A stretch of 64,000 bases of DNA from JAJPHF01 sp035293805 (GTDB taxonomy: Bacteria > Chloroflexota > UBA6077 > JAJPHF01). Position 1 is the stretch's first letter, and every line of letters starts with the position of its first letter. Below the pieces are notes generated by a model. The model made no database searches and was not told the DNA's origin. It worked only from the letters and a program-made list of their open reading frames with translations. This document shows, piece by piece, positions 10,077 through 18,811 of the stretch. Position numbers and translations under genes: made by a program. Where the stretch lies: assembly GCA_035293805.1 (NCBI GenBank), contig DATGMD010000037.1, positions 98,786 through 162,785 of the forward strand, written 5' to 3'.

Positions 10077-12563
10077 CTACACGCTCTCGATCGGGTCGAC
10101 GGGCGGGTCGTTGGCGGTGCCCAGCTCAGCGCCGCGCTCCATCGCCGCGGCGACCGCCGGGTCGGTGTGGGGCGCCGTCTGCGCGGCGGGCGCGCGCTCG
10201 GCCGCGGCGATCGCGTCGAGCACGCGCTCGGGCGTGAGCGGCATCCGCACCAGGCGCACGGGCAGCGGCGCCAGCGCGTCGCACACGGCGTTGGCCATCA
10301 CCGCGGGCGGCGAGATGGCCCCCCCCTCGCCCATGCCCTTGAAGCCGCCCATCGTGATCGGCGAGGGCGTGTGCAGCGTGTCTAGCTCGAAGGCCGGCAC
10401 CTCGCCGGCGGTCGGCATCAGGTAGTCCATAAAGCTGCCGCTCAGCAGCTGGCCGTTCTCGTCGTAGCGCACCTCCTCGTAGAGTGCGCCCGCCAGCCCC
10501 TGCGCCGCGCCGCCGTGGACCTGCCCCGCCACCACCCGCGGGTTGATCGCCCGGCCGCAGTCCTCCACGATCACGTAGCGCAGCACCTTGATCTGGCCCG
10601 TCTCGGGGTCCACCTCGACGAGCGCCGCCTGCGCGCCGTTCGAGAACGTGCCGAGCGGCGGGTCGTAGCGGCGGGTCGTCTCCAGCCCCGGATCGACGTC
10701 CTCGGGCAGCCGGTGGATCTGGTAGTAAGCGACGCGGGCGACCTCCTCGAAGCTCAGGCGGCGGTCGGGGGTGCCGCGCACGGCGATCTCGCCGTGCTGC
10801 ACCTCCAGGTCGGCGGCCGGCGCCTCCAGCAGGTGCGCGGCAATCGCCAGGATCTTCTCCTTCAGCGCGCGGCAGGCGATGATCGTCGCGCCGCCGCCGG
10901 CCACCGCGCTGCGGCTGGCCCAGGTGCCCATGCCGTAGGGCTGCGCGCCCGTGTCGCCGTGCAGCACGGTCACCGCGCCCAGGTCCACCCCCAGCTCGTC
11001 GGCCGCCACCTGCGCCAGGCTCGTCTCGTGGCTCTGGCCGTGCGACGACACGCCCACCGACAGCGTCACGGTGCCCGTCGGCTCGACGCGCACCGTCGCC
11101 GAGTCCCAGCCCGACAGGTTCGCCACGCCGCGCGAGCGGAACGACGCCGAGCCCTGCGCCGACAGCTCCGTGTAGCAGGCCGTGCCGATGCCCACCTTGC
11201 GCCCCTGCGCGCGCCACGCCGCCTGCTGCTTGCGCAGGCCCTGGTAGTCGATGATCTCCAGCGCGCGGTCGAACGCCTCCACGAAGCTCCCGCTGTCGTA
11301 GGTCAGGTTGGTGATCGCGTCGTACGGGAAGTCCTCCGGCTGCACCAGGTTCTTGCGCCGCACCTCGGCCGGGTCCGCGCCGATCTCCTGCGCGATGCGC
11401 TCCAGCAGGCTCTCGATGACGAAGTTGCCCGACGGCCGCGACACGGCCCGGTACGGGCCGATCGGCGCCTTGTTCGTCAGCACGCCCACCGACTCCCAGC
11501 GGAAGTGGCGCAGGCGATACGGTCCCGGCAGCAGCTTGCCAGCCTGCATCGCCTCCATCGCGCCGGTCGTCGGCCAGGTCGAGTAGGCGCCCGCGTCGCT
11601 CAGCAGGCGGTCGCGGATGGCGAGCAGCCGGCCGTCGCGGCTGGCCGCCGCCTCCACCTGGTGGACCTGCTCGCGCGCGTTGCAGGCGGCTAGCAGGTGC
11701 TCGCGGCGGTCCTCGACCCACTTCACCGGCCGCCCGAGGTGCAGCGCCAGCAGGCACACCGCCACGTCCTCCGGGTACACGAGCATCTTTGTGCCGAAGC
11801 CGCCGCCCACGTCGGGCGCGATGACGCGGATGCGGTTCTCGGGGAAGCGCAGGAACTCCGCGAGCGCCGTGCGCATCAGGTGCGGCCCCTGCGTCGACGC
11901 CCACACGGTAAGCTGGTCGGCGCGCTTGTCGTACGACGCGACCAGCCCGCGCGTCTCCAGCGGGTTCGCGTTCTGGCGCTGCGTGTAGAACGTCTCGCGG
12001 ATCACGAAGTCCGCCCGCGCGAACTGGGCGTCCGGCTCGCCGCCCTCGAACGCGGCGTGGACCAGCGCGTTCTCGCCCAGCTCCGGGTACAATAGCGGCG
12101 CGTCGGGCAGCAGCGCCGCCTCCGGGTCGGTCACGGCCGCCAGCGGCTCGTAGTCCACGACGATTGCCTCGGCGGCATCCTCCGCGGCGTAGCGGCTCTC
12201 GGCCGCGATGATGGCGATCGGCTCGCCCACGAAGCGCACCTTGTCCACGGCCAGGCACCAGGCGCCGCAGTCGCGGTAGCCCGGCACGTTCAGCGGCGTG
12301 GCCAGCCGCGCCGTGCGCGCCTGCGCCTCGGCGCCCGTCAGCACCGCGGCCACGTCGGCGCGCTCGCGCGCGGCGCTCGCGTCGACGGCGCGCAGATAGG
12401 CGTGCGCGTGCGGGCTGCGCAGGAAGGCGGCATGGAGCATGTCGGGCAGCGAGATGTCGTCCACGTACTGCGCGCGGCCGGTGATGTAGCGCTCGGCCTC
12501 CAGGGCGCGCACCGGCTGCCCAACGTAGCCGGCGCCATTCGCGTGGGGGGCATGCTCGACCAT
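10077..12563 (-). CDS. Molybdopterin-binding subunit of a xanthine dehydrogenase family oxidoreductase (CoxL-like)
   Basis: This 828 aa protein binds the molybdenum cofactor and hydroxylates an unknown substrate. The N-terminal ALD_XDH C-like domain has VGQPVRALEAERYITGRAQY. The cofactor loop DVGGGFGTK, the EDCGRAINP segment and the C-terminal catalytic-Glu loop KGMGEGGAISPP are intact. The active-site loop reads GPYRAVSRPSG, neither AYRCSFR of true CO dehydrogenase nor the AYRGAGR of form II. ATG 12563 has AGGAGAG 6 bp upstream. No FAD (CoxM) or Fe-S (CoxS) subunit is in the window, so it must pair with proteins coded elsewhere. It lies 97 bp downstream of a lipoprotein binder in the same direction. 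Confidence 0.9.
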   Translation of the reverse strand: MVEHAPHANGAGYVGQPVRALEAERYITGRAQYVDDISLPDMLHAAFLRSPHAHAYLRAVDASAARERADVAAVLTGAEAQARTARLATPLNVPGYRDCGAWCLAVDKVRFVGEPIAIIAAESRYAAEDAAEAIVVDYEPLAAVTDPEAALLPDAPLLYPELGENALVHAAFEGGEPDAQFARADFVIRETFYTQRQNANPLETRGLVASYDKRADQLTVWASTQGPHLMRTALAEFLRFPENRIRVIAPDVGGGFGTKMLVYPEDVAVCLLALHLGRPVKWVEDRREHLLAACNAREQVHQVEAAASRDGRLLAIRDRLLSDAGAYSTWPTTGAMEAMQAGKLLPGPYRLRHFRWESVGVLTNKAPIGPYRAVSRPSGNFVIESLLERIAQEIGADPAEVRRKNLVQPEDFPYDAITNLTYDSGSFVEAFDRALEIIDYQGLRKQQAAWRAQGRKVGIGTACYTELSAQGSASFRSRGVANLSGWDSATVRVEPTGTVTLSVGVSSHGQSHETSLAQVAADELGVDLGAVTVLHGDTGAQPYGMGTWASRSAVAGGGATIIACRALKEKILAIAAHLLEAPAADLEVQHGEIAVRGTPDRRLSFEEVARVAYYQIHRLPEDVDPGLETTRRYDPPLGTFSNGAQAALVEVDPETGQIKVLRYVIVEDCGRAINPRVVAGQVHGGAAQGLAGALYEEVRYDENGQLLSGSFMDYLMPTAGEVPAFELDTLHTPSPITMGGFKGMGEGGAISPPAVMANAVCDALAPLPVRLVRMPLTPERVLDAIAAAERAPAAQTAPHTDPAVAAAMERGAELGTANDPPVDPIESV

Positions 12564-12659
12564 GCGGCTCTCTCCTGCGCGGGAATGCGGCAAATGATAC
12601 CACTCGCGCGGGGCCGCGGGCGGGGTAGGGGGGCATCCCCTACCCCTATCCTCCATTCC

Positions 12660-13787
12660 CTACCGTGGATAAGGCCCCAGCACGCTGACCGCGTAGTCGG
12701 CGAACCGCATGTCGATCAGGCGGTCCAGGTCGACCGGCCCCGGAATCTGGCCGGTGGCCACGTAATACGCCATGTCGCGCTCGACGCTCTCGCGGTTGAT
12801 CCGCCCGTCGGGATCGAATCCCTGGAACACCATCCGGTTGTACAGGTCACGGTCCTTCACCGGCGTGTACTTGGTGAAGATGTCGATCAGCTCCTCGCGC
12901 GTCGCCGCGTCGTTCTTGAAGAAGGCGTCGTTGTACAGCCGCACGCCCTTCAGCGCCGCCACCATGAAGCGCTGCGCCACGTCGGTCTGGGCCACGAAGT
13001 GCGGCCCGGCCCAGATGAACGAGGTCAGGTGGTTCGGGATCAGCTCGTCCGAGCGCATCCACAGCTGCCCGACGCCGCGGTCCAGGGCGAGCGTGGCCGA
13101 CGGCTCCGAGATGAGCGCGAGGTCAATCCCCCCGTTGCTCAGCGCGATCACCTGCTCGCCGAAGTTGAGCTGCACCAGCTCCACGTCGGCGAGCGTGAGC
13201 CCGCCGCGCTGCAGCAGGTCCACCAGCTCGATCTCCACCCCGTTGCCCGTCGAGGCGATGCCGACCTTCCGTCCGCGCAAGTCGGCCGGCCCGTGTACCT
13301 GGTCGGCCAGGTCCTTGCGGAGAATGAAGGCGTTGTTGCCGTGGCCCGGCGGGCTGCCCGACGCCCCGGCGATGCCCCGCACGTCCACGCCGCGGGCCAC
13401 GGCGTTGAGCGCGCTCGCCCCGATCACGCCCTGGCCGACTTCGAGCTGGCCGGCCCCGAGCGGCGCGATCATCCGCACCGCCGAGTCGAACGGCACCGTC
13501 TCGACGGTGATGCCCTGCTCGGCGTAGAAGCCTTTCTCGATACCGATGCTGAAGGCCGCGTCGCCGACCGAGTTCAGGATGCCCACCCGCACGGTCGCCG
13601 GCTGCGGCGCGGCGGTGGGGACCGCCGTGGCCGCCGCGGCGGCAGGCGCCGCTGTGGGCGCGCTCGCGGCCGGCTGCGCGGGGGCCGCGGGCGCTGGAGC
13701 GCTCGGCGCCGCGGGCGCGCACGCCCCACCCATCGCGAGCAGCACGACCAGCCCGACGAGTCGCAGCGGCACGCGGTATCGACCCAT
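12660..13787 (-). CDS. ABC transporter substrate-binding lipoprotein (NMT1/SsuA-like)
   Basis: A 375 aa periplasmic-type binding protein. The N-terminus has a hydrophobic stretch ending GGAC (Cys is the probable lipidation site, though Gly at -3 is unusual), then an Ala/Pro-rich linker of about 40 residues. The binding fold begins at TVRVGILNSVGDAAFSIG. It ends IDMRFADYAVSVLGPYP, like the paralogue at 60.7 kb, which shares about the whole layout. GGAGG lies 7 bp before ATG 13787. No permease or ATPase gene accompanies it. The neighbouring CoxL-like gene suggests it may bind the substrate that enzyme oxidises, an inference only. Confidence 0.85.
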   Translation of the reverse strand: MGRYRVPLRLVGLVVLLAMGGACAPAAPSAPAPAAPAQPAASAPTAAPAAAAATAVPTAAPQPATVRVGILNSVGDAAFSIGIEKGFYAEQGITVETVPFDSAVRMIAPLGAGQLEVGQGVIGASALNAVARGVDVRGIAGASGSPPGHGNNAFILRKDLADQVHGPADLRGRKVGIASTGNGVEIELVDLLQRGGLTLADVELVQLNFGEQVIALSNGGIDLALISEPSATLALDRGVGQLWMRSDELIPNHLTSFIWAGPHFVAQTDVAQRFMVAALKGVRLYNDAFFKNDAATREELIDIFTKYTPVKDRDLYNRMVFQGFDPDGRINRESVERDMAYYVATGQIPGPVDLDRLIDMRFADYAVSVLGPYPR

Positions 13788-13884
13788 GAGGCGCCCTCCA
13801 GGGGCGGCCCGCCCACGGGGGCAGGACGCTGGCTATCGCGGCGGCAGCGCGCGGCCGGGCAGCTGCCGGGCGCGACGCACGCCT

Positions 13885-13913
13885 ATCATCCGCCCGCGCG
13901 CTGCCGCTGTCAA
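13885..13913 (-). promoter_or_regulatory. Leftward promoter for the substrate-binding gene
   Basis: On the minus strand TTGACA (13913-13908) is followed after 17 bp by GATGAT (13890-13885), upstream of the gene starting at 13787. Its -35 is the mirror image of the rightward promoter at 13981, giving a 12 bp inverted repeat CGCTGTCAACCG / CGGTTGACAGCG 61 bp apart. Confidence 0.5.
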
Positions 13914-13980
13914 CCGGCCCTCCCCTCCGGCCGCGTCCGCACGGGCTCCCCCGGCCGCTCGGCTCAAGACCAGCCGGCGG

Positions 13981-14009
13981 TTGACAGCGCCGCGGCGGGG
14001 TGCCATCCT
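13981..14009 (+). promoter_or_regulatory. Rightward promoter for the aldolase gene
   Basis: TTGACA at 13981-13986 and CATCCT at 14004-14009 are 17 bp apart, about 79 bp before ATG 14088. The -10 is weak, but the following GCGGGGTG spacer is shared with the promoter at 41359. The rest of the 300 bp divergent gap holds nothing else. Confidence 0.5.
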
Positions 14010-14087
14010 TGGGGCGCCGCGCGCCGAGCCGTCGACTCGGTCGGCCGGCGTAGGCTGCTAGCGGCGCCACCAAGAGAGGAGCGCGCG

Positions 14088-15053
14088 ATGCTCACCGCCC
14101 AGGACCTGCACGGCGTGATGGCCATGATGCCGGCGTTCGCCACGCCGGACGCCGCCGACGTCAACGCTACGCACACCATCGACGTGGACAACCTGAAGGC
14201 CGGCGTGGACCGCATCATCGCCGATGGCATCGACGTGATCGCCACCACCGGCAGCTTCGGCGAGTTCCACACGCTGCTGCCCGACGAGTTCGCCGCGCTG
14301 GCGCGGGCGACGGTCGAGGTCGTGGCGGGGCGCGTGCCGCTGTTCATCGGCTGCACCGCCCTGAATAGCCGCGAGGCGGTCCAGAAGATGCGCGTGGCGC
14401 GCGACGCGGGCGCCGCGGGCGTCCTCGTCGGGGTGCCCTTCTACTTCCCCTCGACGGTCGAGAACGCGGTCCGCTTCTACCGCGACGTCGGCGCGCTATT
14501 CCCCGACCTGGCGATCATGATCTACCACAACCCCGACCTGCACAACGTCACGCTGCCCGTCGACGCCTTCCGTCAGCTGGTCCAGGTCCCCAACGTGGTA
14601 GCCATGAAGGACAGCCACCGCGACCCGCGCGCCATGATGCGGCTCCAGGAGATCACCGGCGGCAAGATCAGCGTGTTCGTGAACCAGCTCCAGTACTATC
14701 CGTTCGCGGCGCTCGGCGCGGCGGGCTGCTGGTCCATCGAGGCCTGGCAGGGACCGTGGCCCCTGCTGCGGCTGCGCGACGCCGTCGCCGCGGGCGACAC
14801 CGCCACCGCGCGCCAGATCATCCTCGAGCTGAGCGCCGGCGGCGACGGCCCGCCGAACCTCAGCTGGCGCGAGACGGCGCGCAAGATCTCCATCCGCTAC
14901 GCCGGCTACTGCGACCCCGGGCCGCTGCGCCCGCCGTTCGTGGAGATCCCCGCGGCCGTGGACGAGCGCGCGCGCCAGCGCGCCGCCTACTGGACGGAGC
15001 TGTGCGCGAAATACCGCCCCCAAGTCGAGGGACGAGTGGCCGCGGGCGTCTAG
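14088..15053 (+). CDS. Dihydrodipicolinate synthase / NahE-type hydratase-aldolase family protein
   Basis: A 321 aa TIM-barrel aldolase of the DapA superfamily. The Schiff-base Lys lies in VVAMKDSHRD, the partner Tyr in IMIYHNPD, and the substrate loop is TTGSFGEFHTL. The loop resembles trans-o-hydroxybenzylidenepyruvate hydratase-aldolase (TTGTFGE) more than true DapA (GTTGE). The long tail of about 40 residues, with RKISIRYAGYCDPGPLRPPF, also fits that branch. It is therefore more likely catabolic than lysine biosynthetic. AGAGAGGA lies 7 bp before ATG 14088. It diverges from the binding-protein/CoxL-like pair, which supports a shared pathway. Confidence 0.85.
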   Translation: MLTAQDLHGVMAMMPAFATPDAADVNATHTIDVDNLKAGVDRIIADGIDVIATTGSFGEFHTLLPDEFAALARATVEVVAGRVPLFIGCTALNSREAVQKMRVARDAGAAGVLVGVPFYFPSTVENAVRFYRDVGALFPDLAIMIYHNPDLHNVTLPVDAFRQLVQVPNVVAMKDSHRDPRAMMRLQEITGGKISVFVNQLQYYPFAALGAAGCWSIEAWQGPWPLLRLRDAVAAGDTATARQIILELSAGGDGPPNLSWRETARKISIRYAGYCDPGPLRPPFVEIPAAVDERARQRAAYWTELCAKYRPQVEGRVAAGV

Positions 15054-15080
15054 GCCGAATCACCCACCTGGGGAGTCCAC

Positions 15081-15114
15081 TCCCTGGGAGCGCGGGCGTC
15101 GCGCCCACCCGGCC
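15081..15114. repeat. Repeat family B copy
   Basis: TCCCTGGGAGCGCGGGCGTC followed by GCGCCCACCCGGCC. GCGCGGGCG pairs roughly with CGCGCCC. It lies in the convergent gap between the aldolase gene and the receiver gene, with no T-tract terminator. Confidence 0.7.
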
Positions 15115-15166
15115 GTCGCTCCGCGGCCCTTGCTTTTTCCCGGTTAGCTCTAGCTCAGCTCGGGCC

Positions 15167-15658
15167 TCAGCGCCTCGCGTGGCAGGGAAGGTAGTCGGCC
15201 GACGTGGGCAGAAGACCGCCGGTCCCGTCATCGCGCTGGAGGCATTCGTCGATCACGGCGAGGAGGCCATCTAGATCGAACGGCTTCGCGACCGCGGCGT
15301 ACGCTCCGATTTCTATCGCCCCCTTGGCGCCGTCCTGCGCGGCCGTGAGCACGACGATCGGCGCGTGTGGCTCCGGCAGGCGCCGGTACGCTTCCGCGAA
15401 GGCCCAACCGTCCATGACCGGCATGCGCATGTCGAGCAGGATCACGGCGGGCGGCCGGTGGAATCGTGGATAGTGGCTGAGCAGTTCCAGGGCGGCCGCC
15501 CCATGGGGCGCCGTGATCGTCTCATAACCCTCATCGCTCAGCGCGGCGGCGAGGCAGTCGCGGATAAGCGGGTCGTCATCCACGATCAAGATGCGACCGC
15601 GTCCCCGGTCCTCGGACATGGCCGTGTCCTGCGCTGCAGTTCGGCCGTCTTCGCTCAT
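15167..15658 (-). CDS. Single-domain response regulator (last gene of Kai operon)
   Basis: A 163 aa receiver with no output domain. The acidic pair is in VDDDP (about residues 27-29), the phosphoacceptor in LLDMRMP (D76), Thr105 in VLTAA and Lys125 in AKPFD. A tail of about 30 residues follows. ATG 15658 was taken; GTG 15664 and ATG 15619 are other possible starts. It is 151 bp after the PAS histidine kinase and in the same direction, so it is the likely phosphate acceptor of that kinase and the output or feedback element of the clock-like operon. With no DNA-binding part it must signal by protein contact or phosphorelay. Confidence 0.85.
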   Translation of the reverse strand: MSEDGRTAAQDTAMSEDRGRGRILIVDDDPLIRDCLAAALSDEGYETITAPHGAAALELLSHYPRFHRPPAVILLDMRMPVMDGWAFAEAYRRLPEPHAPIVVLTAAQDGAKGAIEIGAYAAVAKPFDLDGLLAVIDECLQRDDGTGGLLPTSADYLPCHARR

Positions 15659-15809
15659 CTCCACCCGCCCCCGGATCCATATCGGATTGGAGCACCTGCT
15701 CCGCGGCGCCGGCGTCGCCAGTCGCCGCTACGCTGCCCCCCTGCGCAGAAAACGTGCCGGCCGCCCCCCGCGCCGTGCGCTCGCCTGGCGCGGCACTGCG
15801 CGAGCCGGC

Positions 15810-16925
15810 TCAAGCGAGCGGGAGGCTGAGGACTACCCGCGTGCCGCCATCCTCCGGGAATTCGATGTCGATGCAGCCGCCGTGCGCCGTGGCGAGCTGC
15901 CGGCTGACGTACAGCCACAGGCCCAGACCGGAAACGTAGGCGTTGGAGTGAACGTCGAAGGAGTGCCCGAACAGGCGGGGGCGGTCTTCGGGCGGCACCG
16001 CCATCCCGTGGTCCCGTACGGCGAGCTGGGCGCTACCCCGGCTGTGCTCGGACGAGAGCGACGCGGGATGCGTCGTCAACTCGACCTCGATCGGGGAGCC
16101 CGGCGGGCTGGCGCGCAGCGCGTTGCCCACGGCGCTGGTGACGATCTGCTCGACCGCTTGGGGATCGATCGAGACCTCCACCGGGGCAGGGGGCGAGTGT
16201 ACGAGCAGCCGCCCCTCGCCCACGGTAGCACGCGCCTGGGCTACCACCCCCTCCACGAGCTGACGGAGGTCCGTCGGCGCGCGCTCGAGTACGAGGCTCC
16301 GGCTCTCGATTTCCGGCAGCGCCAGCATCTGGCTCACCAGCCGCGCCAAGTGCTCCGACTCCAGCGCGATCTGTTCGAGCGCCGTCTGGACGTAGGCCGG
16401 CGGCCGTTGCCCCTCCCGCGCGAGGCGGCGCTGCGCGCGCTGGACGCAGAGGTGGAGCCGGGTCAGCGGGGTCTTCAGCTCGTGCGCGGTGGTCGCCAGA
16501 AACTCGTCGCGCGCCTGCAGAGCCGCCTCCGCTTCCATCCGCGCCGCCTGCTCCCGAATGAGCGCGGCGCGTTCGGCTTCGGCCTGCTTCCGCTCGGTGA
16601 CGTCGCGGAGCGTCGCCAGGTGCGCGGGCCGGCCGGCCCACTCGATCGCCACCACGCGCATCTCCACCACACAGGTGGCCCCCGACGGGCGGAGCACGTC
16701 GAGTTCCGCCGTCGCGTCGGCAACCAGCGGGAAGCCAAACACGTGGCCGATCAGCTCCTCCGCGCGGCGCGAGAACAGCTGTTCCGCCGCCGGGTTCGCA
16801 AAGCAGACGATGCCGTCCTGGTCCACCACCACGACGCCGTCGGCGCTCGCGTCCAAGATGGTGCGGAGGCCGGCGTCCGCCCGTCGCCGCGGAGGCTGCT
16901 GCCGTCTTCCGGCCCTGGCCGACAC
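15810..16925 (-). CDS. PAS-domain sensor histidine kinase of Kai operon
   Basis: A 371 aa soluble kinase without membrane segments. An Arg-rich start is followed by a PAS domain (about 20-115: ILDASADGVVVVDQDG, ending TLRDVTERK), a short coiled coil, and a DHp with TTAHELKTPL (H148). In the ATPase domain the N-box is AVGNALRAS (N268), the D-box is DHGMAV with Ala instead of the second Gly, and the G2 box is GLGLWLYV. Start GTG 16925 lies 3 bp after the kaiC stop, with the Shine-Dalgarno GGAGG inside the end of kaiC, so translation is coupled. By analogy with SasA, which reads KaiC state, it may relay clock phase. It lacks SasA's KaiB-like sensor domain. Confidence 0.9.
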   Translation of the reverse strand: MSARAGRRQQPPRRRADAGLRTILDASADGVVVVDQDGIVCFANPAAEQLFSRRAEELIGHVFGFPLVADATAELDVLRPSGATCVVEMRVVAIEWAGRPAHLATLRDVTERKQAEAERAALIREQAARMEAEAALQARDEFLATTAHELKTPLTRLHLCVQRAQRRLAREGQRPPAYVQTALEQIALESEHLARLVSQMLALPEIESRSLVLERAPTDLRQLVEGVVAQARATVGEGRLLVHSPPAPVEVSIDPQAVEQIVTSAVGNALRASPPGSPIEVELTTHPASLSSEHSRGSAQLAVRDHGMAVPPEDRPRLFGHSFDVHSNAYVSGLGLWLYVSRQLATAHGGCIDIEFPEDGGTRVVLSLPLA

Positions 16926-16928
16926 GGG

Positions 16929-18464
16929 CTATCCCTCCGGGCTGGTTCCCTGGGCGAACAGGTCGCTGATTCGGTCCACCTCGCCCAGGCCCACGTGCGT
17001 GGGCCGCCCGGACAAGATCCCGACGACGTTGCGGAACGGTTTGGCAATGTGCATGCCGCTGCCGTCGATCATGAACTCGCGGATGTCCTTGTCGTGCTTC
17101 GAGCCGCGCATCTTGAGCACGGTCACGCCGCGGCGCATCTCGCCAAACATCTCCACGTACCGTAGCAGGATGATAGAGTCCGTGATCGACGAGATGTGGG
17201 CTTCCGTCACCGACTCCCCGCCCATCAGGGTCGGCGTCGTCGACGTGAACAGGCCGGCCATCTCCTGGTCCTTCATGAAGGACGTTAACCCGATGACAAA
17301 CTCCCGAAATCCCTTGATGGTGGACACGCGCTCGAGGGCCGACAGGCTATCGACCGCCACGCGGTTGGGCCGGAACTCCTCGATGATCGCCTTCATCCGG
17401 ACCAGGTGATCTTCGAGGCCGGCCACCTCCGGGTACTCGCAGACCACCCGCAGCTTGTCGTCGTGCTCCATCCCCTGGAAGTCGATGCCCCACCCCTGGC
17501 CGTTCCGGAAAAGCTGCTCGCGGCTCTCCTCGAAGGCGAAGAGCAAGCAGCGCTCGTCCGCGGCGAAGCCGCCAGCCATGAACTGGGTCACCATCAGCGT
17601 CTTCCCAGTGCCCGTCGCCCCCGAGACGAGAATGATCGAGTCGCGGAAGAAGCCGCCGCCGCACATCTCGTCCAGTTCGGGGCTGCCGGAGGTGATCCGG
17701 ATGTCGGAGGATCGTTGCGTCAGCTCCATCGCGGAGAGCGGCAAGATCGTGATCCCGACCCCAGGCAGGATGGTGAACGGGAACTCGCCTTTCTGATGGG
17801 CCGTCCCGCGGAACTTTAGGATCTCGATCGTCCGGCGACGTTTCTCGTCCTCGAGTACGTTGCGCAGGATGACCACGTTGTCGGCGACGAACTCCTCGAC
17901 GGTATGGCGGGAGATCTCGCCGTACTCGTGGGTGCGCTCGGCCGTCATCACGGCCGTCACCCCGAGCTTCTTGAGCGCCGAGACGATACGGAACAGCTCG
18001 CGCCGCACGATCGGGCTCTCGCCGAGCCGCGCGAAGACGGCGCCCAGCGAGTCCAAGACCACGCGCCGCGCGCTCACCGTTCGTACCGCGTACTCCAGGC
18101 GCGCCATCAGCGCCCCCAGATCGTACTCGCCCGTGACGACGGCCTCGTCCTCGGGTTGGGGCGACGCATCCACGAAGGCCCACTTGCCCTCGGCTTCCCA
18201 CTGCGTGATGTCCCAGTTGAAGCCGAGCATGTTGCCGCGGATGTCCCCGGGCGACTCTTCGAAGGTCACGAAGACGCCGTGCTCGTCGTCGCTGGCGATC
18301 CCCTCGGCCAGGAACTGGGCGGCGAAGACCGTCTTCGCGCTGCCGGCCGTGCCGGCAACCAAGGTGGTCCGGCCGCGCGGCAGGCCGCCCTGGGCAATGA
18401 GGTCAAAGCCCGGGATGCCGATCGGCAGCCGGACGATACCGTTGTCGTTAGCGCGGTCGCTCAT
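16929..18464 (-). CDS. kaiC: KaiC circadian clock ATPase/autokinase
   Basis: A 511 aa double-domain RecA-like protein (S. elongatus KaiC is 519). CI has Walker A GTAGSAKT (38-45) and Glu pair FEES (69-70). CII has Walker A GATGTGKT (282-289) and FEES (312-313). The whole CI B-loop segment (SPIVRRELFR) and the CI-CII linker (LTQRSSDIRI) align with the cyanobacterial protein. The phosphosite segment is VTEAHISSITDS, giving S425-S426 in place of Ser431-Thr432, with T420 matching Thr426. The C-terminus keeps FRNV..ILSGRPTHV plus about 20 residues, where the A-loop and KaiA-binding tail lie. The ATG overlaps the kaiB stop by 4 bp. It should autophosphorylate in CII and bind KaiB through CI. Confidence 0.95.
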   Translation of the reverse strand: MSDRANDNGIVRLPIGIPGFDLIAQGGLPRGRTTLVAGTAGSAKTVFAAQFLAEGIASDDEHGVFVTFEESPGDIRGNMLGFNWDITQWEAEGKWAFVDASPQPEDEAVVTGEYDLGALMARLEYAVRTVSARRVVLDSLGAVFARLGESPIVRRELFRIVSALKKLGVTAVMTAERTHEYGEISRHTVEEFVADNVVILRNVLEDEKRRRTIEILKFRGTAHQKGEFPFTILPGVGITILPLSAMELTQRSSDIRITSGSPELDEMCGGGFFRDSIILVSGATGTGKTLMVTQFMAGGFAADERCLLFAFEESREQLFRNGQGWGIDFQGMEHDDKLRVVCEYPEVAGLEDHLVRMKAIIEEFRPNRVAVDSLSALERVSTIKGFREFVIGLTSFMKDQEMAGLFTSTTPTLMGGESVTEAHISSITDSIILLRYVEMFGEMRRGVTVLKMRGSKHDKDIREFMIDGSGMHIAKPFRNVVGILSGRPTHVGLGEVDRISDLFAQGTSPEG

Positions 18465-18811
18465 GGTTCCTCTCTCGCGGGCCCTGGCGCGGCTGCTGGC
18501 TCAACGTGCAGCTCCGCCAGGACGCGCTCCGTGTCCGAGAGGTCGCCGAGCACCCGGCGGGGGGGTGGGGGCACCTGCTTCACGAGGGTGGGCGTCACCA
18601 TCACCCGATCTTGTTCGGCCAGGTGAGGGTGCTCCAGCACGTCGATGATCACAAGCTCGTAGTCGCTGCCCAGCGCGTCCCGGCAGATCCGTCGCAGGTT
18701 CGCGATCGCACGCTCGGAGCGTGGCGTCTGCCCGGTGACGTACAGCTTGAACAGATGCTTCGGCAACGGCACGGCTCTCTCGGCCAGCGCTTCCGGCGAG
18801 GCTGCGGTCAA
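18461..18811 (-). CDS. kaiB: KaiB clock protein
   Basis: A 116 aa KaiB. The core LFKLYVTGQTPRSERAI, VIIDVLEHPHLAEQDRV, TPTLVK and RRVLGDLSD match cyanobacterial KaiB over its full length. It is flanked by an extra N-terminus of about 18 residues and a Pro/Ala tail. The second half is the part that switches fold in known KaiB to bind the CI ring of KaiC. It overlaps kaiC by ATGA (18461-18464) and overlaps the upstream receiver gene by 4 bp (18808-18811), so all three are translationally coupled. The call is firm; whether it switches fold is inferred from the family. Confidence 0.95.
   Translation of the reverse strand: MTAASPEALAERAVPLPKHLFKLYVTGQTPRSERAIANLRRICRDALGSDYELVIIDVLEHPHLAEQDRVMVTPTLVKQVPPPPRRVLGDLSDTERVLAELHVEPAAAPGPAREEP

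Noticed and set aside
12402..14087. Rightward extension of the aldolase frame by over 500 codons
   Set aside because: The extension is antisense to the CoxL-like and binding-protein genes. ATG 14088 has a strong ribosome site and the family start.
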